Source: Adiantum capillus-veneris (Eukaryota > Streptophyta > Polypodiopsida > Polypodiales > Pteridaceae). Taken from it: a stretch of DNA of 64,000 nucleotides. The stretch is from the NCBI GenBank assembly GCA_014529385.2, contig CM043952.1:153743057-153807056 (forward strand), in the 5' to 3' direction. The translations under genes and the position numbers were made by a program. Positions 60,909 through 64,000 of the stretch are shown one piece after another (within the stretch, counting starts at the first letter, position 1; every line of letters begins with the position of its first letter). The notes beneath the pieces are model-generated. The model was not told the DNA's origin, made no database searches, and was given only the letters and a program-made list of their open reading frames with translations.

Positions 60909-62100
60909 ATGGACGATTCACACGAGCAAACTGACACTACGCACATCAATACCACCACAACCACTCACACCATAGAAAATCCGCAGCCCAGAACCCCATG
61001 CATAATCTACGGCTTTCAATTCACATCCCCAACCACAAGTGGATAACCCAGCACCCGAACATGCTCCAGACACCCAAGAGACTCCCCAACCATCGAATCC
61101 AGATGATTTAACCATCATGCGACATATTTTTGGAGATCTTGGAGAATTAAACCATGCCAACCGCACACCTCTGCCAGATTTCCCACCAATTTCATCTCTA
61201 CACAGAGTCACGCAACAAACAAGAGCATCAAAAGAAGAATACCGAGGTCCGCTTCAAAATTCGGAGCCCTCGCCGTCTGTCACAGCAACTAGTGCTCAGG
61301 CCACCATGAAAGACACGCCGCAAAAAGTTTCCACCATGAGTCAAACAAAGTGTAATCAAAGTAATACCATGCGACCCGGTTTCTAAAGCACAAGATGCCA
61401 AGAGGAGAAAAAGAATGAGGGAGATGGAAAAGAAAGAGGCAACTGAGAAGGAAGCACAAAGAGTGCAAGAAGTGCAAAGAAGATAGAGACAGCAAGAGGA
61501 ATGATAGAGAGCCAAGGCCGAAAGAGCGCATTTGGCAAACTTACAAGTACGAGCAGAGGCAGAGAGAAAGGCGGCAGAGGATAGAGCTCAATCCACCCAA
61601 CAAGAAAAGGCTAGGAGCTCAAGGCCTTTAAAAGTACCTCAAAGAGCCAAGCAATGTACAAAGAGAAATAAGGACAAGGTGACGCCTGAAGAACAACATG
61701 CCCAAGAGGAGAAAAGGAAAAGGTATAAAGATGATCCTCCTCAATGGGTCAGGCAAGCGGCTCCTCCACCACCACCAACAACACAGAAAAAGCGGAGATG
61801 GAAGCTAGGCACAATTGCTTTGCGGGAGAGTATAAAATATCAAAAGAGCATTGAGCCAATCAAACCCAAAGCGGCCTTCTCTCGGGTGGTGAGAGAGATA
61901 ATGGACGAATATAGCGACTTTGTTACACGTATACAACACGTAGCTTTGCTGGCCCTATAGGATGCCATCGAAGACAGTTTGGTGCAGCTCTTTCAGGATG
62001 GCATTTCCTGTATGGTGCATGCTAAGCGTGTAACATTGAAAAATACGGATTTAGCTTTAGCAATCAATTTACAAAATGAAGGATGCCTTCATCAGAAATA
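60909..62100 (+). pseudogene. Divergent histone H3-fold protein with long N-terminal region, inactivated
   Basis: The last 92 codons (about 61809-62085) align to the H3 fold: GTIALRESIKYQKS (alpha-N), FSRVVREIMDEY (alpha-1), VALLAL-stop-DAIEDSLVQLFQD (alpha-2), HAKRVTLKNTDLALAI (alpha-2/3). By hand about 40 positions equal canonical H3. Residues equivalent to C110, H113 and D123 of the H3-H3' interface are kept; K79 is not; loop 1 is one residue longer, as in CENP-A types. The canonical ARTKQTARKS tail is absent. In its place are a Thr/Pro-rich part from the ATG at 60909 and a Lys/Glu coiled-coil region (61382-61790). Stops at about 61484, 61499, 61502 and 61958 and frame changes near 61040 and 61340 disable it. 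It has its own TATA box. Confidence 0.85.
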
Positions 62101-62369
62101 GTTTATCCCATTTACTCTCTCTTGATGAGATTTGTAATCTTTTCATATAATATCAAATGTTGAATTTCTACCATTCCGTGCAATTGTTCAAGTTGATTTT
62201 GTGCATTGCATTTTATAAGTATTTAAATTGTTGGGTATGTTAACTTTAAACTGACAACCATGGCACACGGCTCATCCGGCGATGTCGACATGCACAAAAC
62301 CTCAAACATGTAGCCACCCGTTGGTCGAGGGAGACATCTCGATGATTCTTTTGCAAAACGGGGTGACAA

Positions 62370-62505
62370 GGGGGGCATACGGGGTCAACCGGACCAAATA
62401 TGACCATGACGGCGCACGACGGGGCACACAGAGGATTTTTTGCCCGTCTGACACCACGGGCGCCACCGTGGTCATATTTGGTCCGATTGACCCCGTATGC
62501 CCCCC
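62370..62505. repeat. Near-perfect 46-bp inverted repeat (MITE-like hairpin)
   Basis: GGGGGGCATACGGGGTCAA at 62370 and its reverse complement ending at 62505 start two arms (62370-62415 and 62460-62505) that match over about 46 bases with a few changes. The loop is 44 bases. No clear target duplication. Confidence 0.9.
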
Positions 62506-63186
62506 TGTGAAGCAACATACACATGATGGATCTTCGCAAGCCTAGGAAGCCTGGGGAAGGAGCCTAGGCTTTGCAACATTATCTTCTCCATTAAGCCAAC
62601 AAGCAGGTGGAGCAGTATAGCAGTAAGTGGCATCCTTCACCTTTGTATACCATCAAGAATCTTGCTCTTTATACAACTGAGAACATGGATGTGCAATGTC
62701 TAATCATAAGTGTGTGTCTACAGGTTGTGTCACTATTCCCCATGGCATCATCAGGTACTCGATGACCTAGGAGTGTCATTGACTCCATTTCATGCAGCAA
62801 TGTACAAGACGACAATGGATATTGGGTGACGATGGAGTTAAATGAATGAGGTGGGTGACAATGCAGCCCAGCTCAAGAGGTGCACACAAGGTCTCAAGGA
62901 GACACATGGTTTCTGGAGCACACCATCGGAAGGGAAGAATCATAGAGTTTAAGCAAACACAAGATAGCAAGAGGCTTGCGAAGGTGCAGCATGTGTATGT
63001 TGCTTCACAATAGAAGTTAGAGACAACAGTGGCTCCATCGAGGTTCCCTGCAAATTATAATTTTACTCCTCTTTCAAGTTTTTCGGTCGTCTATTTAGTA
63101 TTTTTGCCTTGTGTGTTGCTTTTGATGACTGTAAGATTTCCATTGCTTGCTCATGTTTGCAAATGTTTTTCCATCCGATTTTTTAG
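62506..63186. other. No supported gene
   Basis: A short imperfect palindrome (GCCTAGGAAGCC to GGAGCCTAGGC) lies at 62538-62568. The rest has short frames only. Confidence 0.45.
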
Positions 63187-63410
63187 AGTGGGAGCCAATA
63201 GAGTCCTTCACAGGAACTTTTGAGGCCATCCACACTGAGCTTGGCAAGTTGATCTATCTTGGCTGTCTATCATATGAACTTGCCTCACGTGACATTATTT
63301 TTATAATCATACTTATGTCACACCTAGGCGAAATGGGTATGGTAATCTTTCTCCGGTTCACTCGCCAACCTTGGAGAGTTTGGAATGGCCTAATCCAGAT
63401 AGTGCCTTGA
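63187..63410 (+). other. Unidentified coding-like segment, possibly an exon
   Basis: After an acceptor-like CCGATTTTTTAG the frame is open for about 74 codons to TGA at 63408-63410: WEPIESFTGTFEAIHTELGK, then a hydrophobic stretch (DIIFIIILMSHLGEMGMVIF) that could span a membrane or form a core. No family recognised. Confidence 0.35.
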
Positions 63411-63453
63411 TCGCAACAACCAAAAGGAGTGTTTTTTAAAAAGTGACTTTGGG

Positions 63454-63461
63454 TATATAAG
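63454..63461 (+). promoter_or_regulatory. TATA box of the right-edge ORF
   Basis: TATATAAG, 94 bases before the ATG at 63548, preceded by a TTTTTTAAAAA run as at the histone-like gene. Confidence 0.6.
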
Positions 63462-63547
63462 TGAATTTCTAGGTTTTAAACTTTATTTCTCACATTAACA
63501 AAACTCTAACTCTAAGCTCTCTTCGCATCTTCTTCACGAATGAACCC

Positions 63548-64000
63548 ATGGCTACGTCTACTGATGCACTTCTCACACAATTAGAAAAGGTAAGACTTGC
63601 AGATCGAGCACATGAACTACTAAGTGTGTTCGAGGGGACGATTGACATGCAAGCCATTGCCAACCTTCATGTAGAGGCATTTGAAAGCTTTCTTGACTAC
63701 ATGGCAAAGCACATGGAAGAATATTCCATAATCTTTGAGGGATCCGACACGACGTGGTTGCCAGTGGATTTCCTCAAGCATCTCTATGCGACCGACAAAA
63801 ACTTTCACTTTCGCTTGTTGAGGTTTATTAAAGGCCTCACGGAACGGGACTACAAGACAGATGATGAAGATGATCTCATAGATTTGGGCATGGGGTGCAT
63901 AGGCACCCAATTCATTTCTTGGGACATGGTTCTGGTCTTAGTTGTGCTTGAGGACATGGATAAGGGAAATCCAAAGGAAAAGGTCAACCAAATACCACCT
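63548..64000 (+). CDS. Unidentified ORF, open to the window edge
   Basis: From the ATG there are 151 codons without a stop; the gene continues past the window. The protein starts MATSTDALLTQLEKVRLADR, looks helical and soluble (NLHVEAFESFLDYMAKHMEE), has TWLPVDFLKHLYATDKNFHF, and an acidic patch (YKTDDEDDLIDLG). A TATA box and a pyrimidine-rich leader precede it in the same layout as the histone-like gene 2.6 kb upstream. An upstream ATG at 63540 gives only a short peptide. Unlike its neighbours it shows no disabling change. Family unknown. Confidence 0.6.
   Translation, partial: MATSTDALLTQLEKVRLADRAHELLSVFEGTIDMQAIANLHVEAFESFLDYMAKHMEEYSIIFEGSDTTWLPVDFLKHLYATDKNFHFRLLRFIKGLTERDYKTDDEDDLIDLGMGCIGTQFISWDMVLVLVVLEDMDKGNPKEKVNQIPP

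Noticed and set aside
60918-61515. Minus-strand frames opposite the histone-like gene
   Set aside because: Their composition mirrors the lysine/glutamate-rich plus-strand region and they carry no motif.

Overview
The window reads as nuclear DNA of a land plant made almost entirely of nested mobile elements. The evidence is a CACTA element with a TNP2-type transposase, a Ty3/gypsy element with a Tat-style second RNase H, a plant L1 LINE with a DUF4283-type ORF1, Ty1/copia fragments, Helitron-like termini and many long (CT)n, (GT)n and (GA)n tracts. No intact, recognisable housekeeping gene was found. A large repeat-rich genome such as a fern's is plausible, but the sequence alone does not fix the species.

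Layout. 1-7.9 kb holds a decayed plus-strand Ty3/Tat element (gag, protease, RT, two RNases H, integrase) whose pol frame is cut by four stops, all TAG. It carries a 0.7-kb patch from a second Ty3 lineage flanked by a duplication. 8.0-10.8 kb is a decayed coiled-coil ORF ending in frame with a short piece of the proteasome ATPase RPT2. 11.4-13.0 kb holds unidentified gene-like remnants. 14.3-16.5 kb has two diverged copies of one repeat with a tRNA-like Pol III promoter, separated by a copia fragment. A 9.1-kb Helitron-like insertion (16534-25624) is bounded exactly by an empty-site paralogue at about 15026. Inside it is a 6.3-kb L1 LINE with an 11-bp target duplication. 25.6-28 kb holds copia pieces. 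28-32.9 kb is mostly unexplained sequence with local tandem repeats.

32918-57376 is one CACTA transposon with terminal repeats and an ATT target duplication. Its own sequence is only about 6.8 kb: a degenerate TNP2-like gene and a 173-bp tandem array. The array was split by a 17.65-kb minus-strand Ty3 element (38301-55951). That younger element has LTRs roughly 2% apart by hand comparison, a tRNA-Asp-type primer site, intact gag and protease frames, and an open pol frame in which the RT core and RNase H have been deleted. A second, mutated protease follows the integrase. There is a long 3' ORF and eight copies of a 24-bp palindrome in two clusters flanking the coding region.

The most unusual part is 57.9-64 kb. 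A decayed protein with a plausible D, D, E catalytic set that I cannot assign to a family lies directly upstream of a separate TATA-led gene. That gene encodes a divergent histone H3 fold behind a long non-H3 N-terminal region. A further TATA-led ORF, open to the window edge and without any stop, lies 1.4 kb beyond. I infer that the histone-like gene may be cargo of a multigene mobile element; the copy seen here is inactivated by stops and frameshifts.
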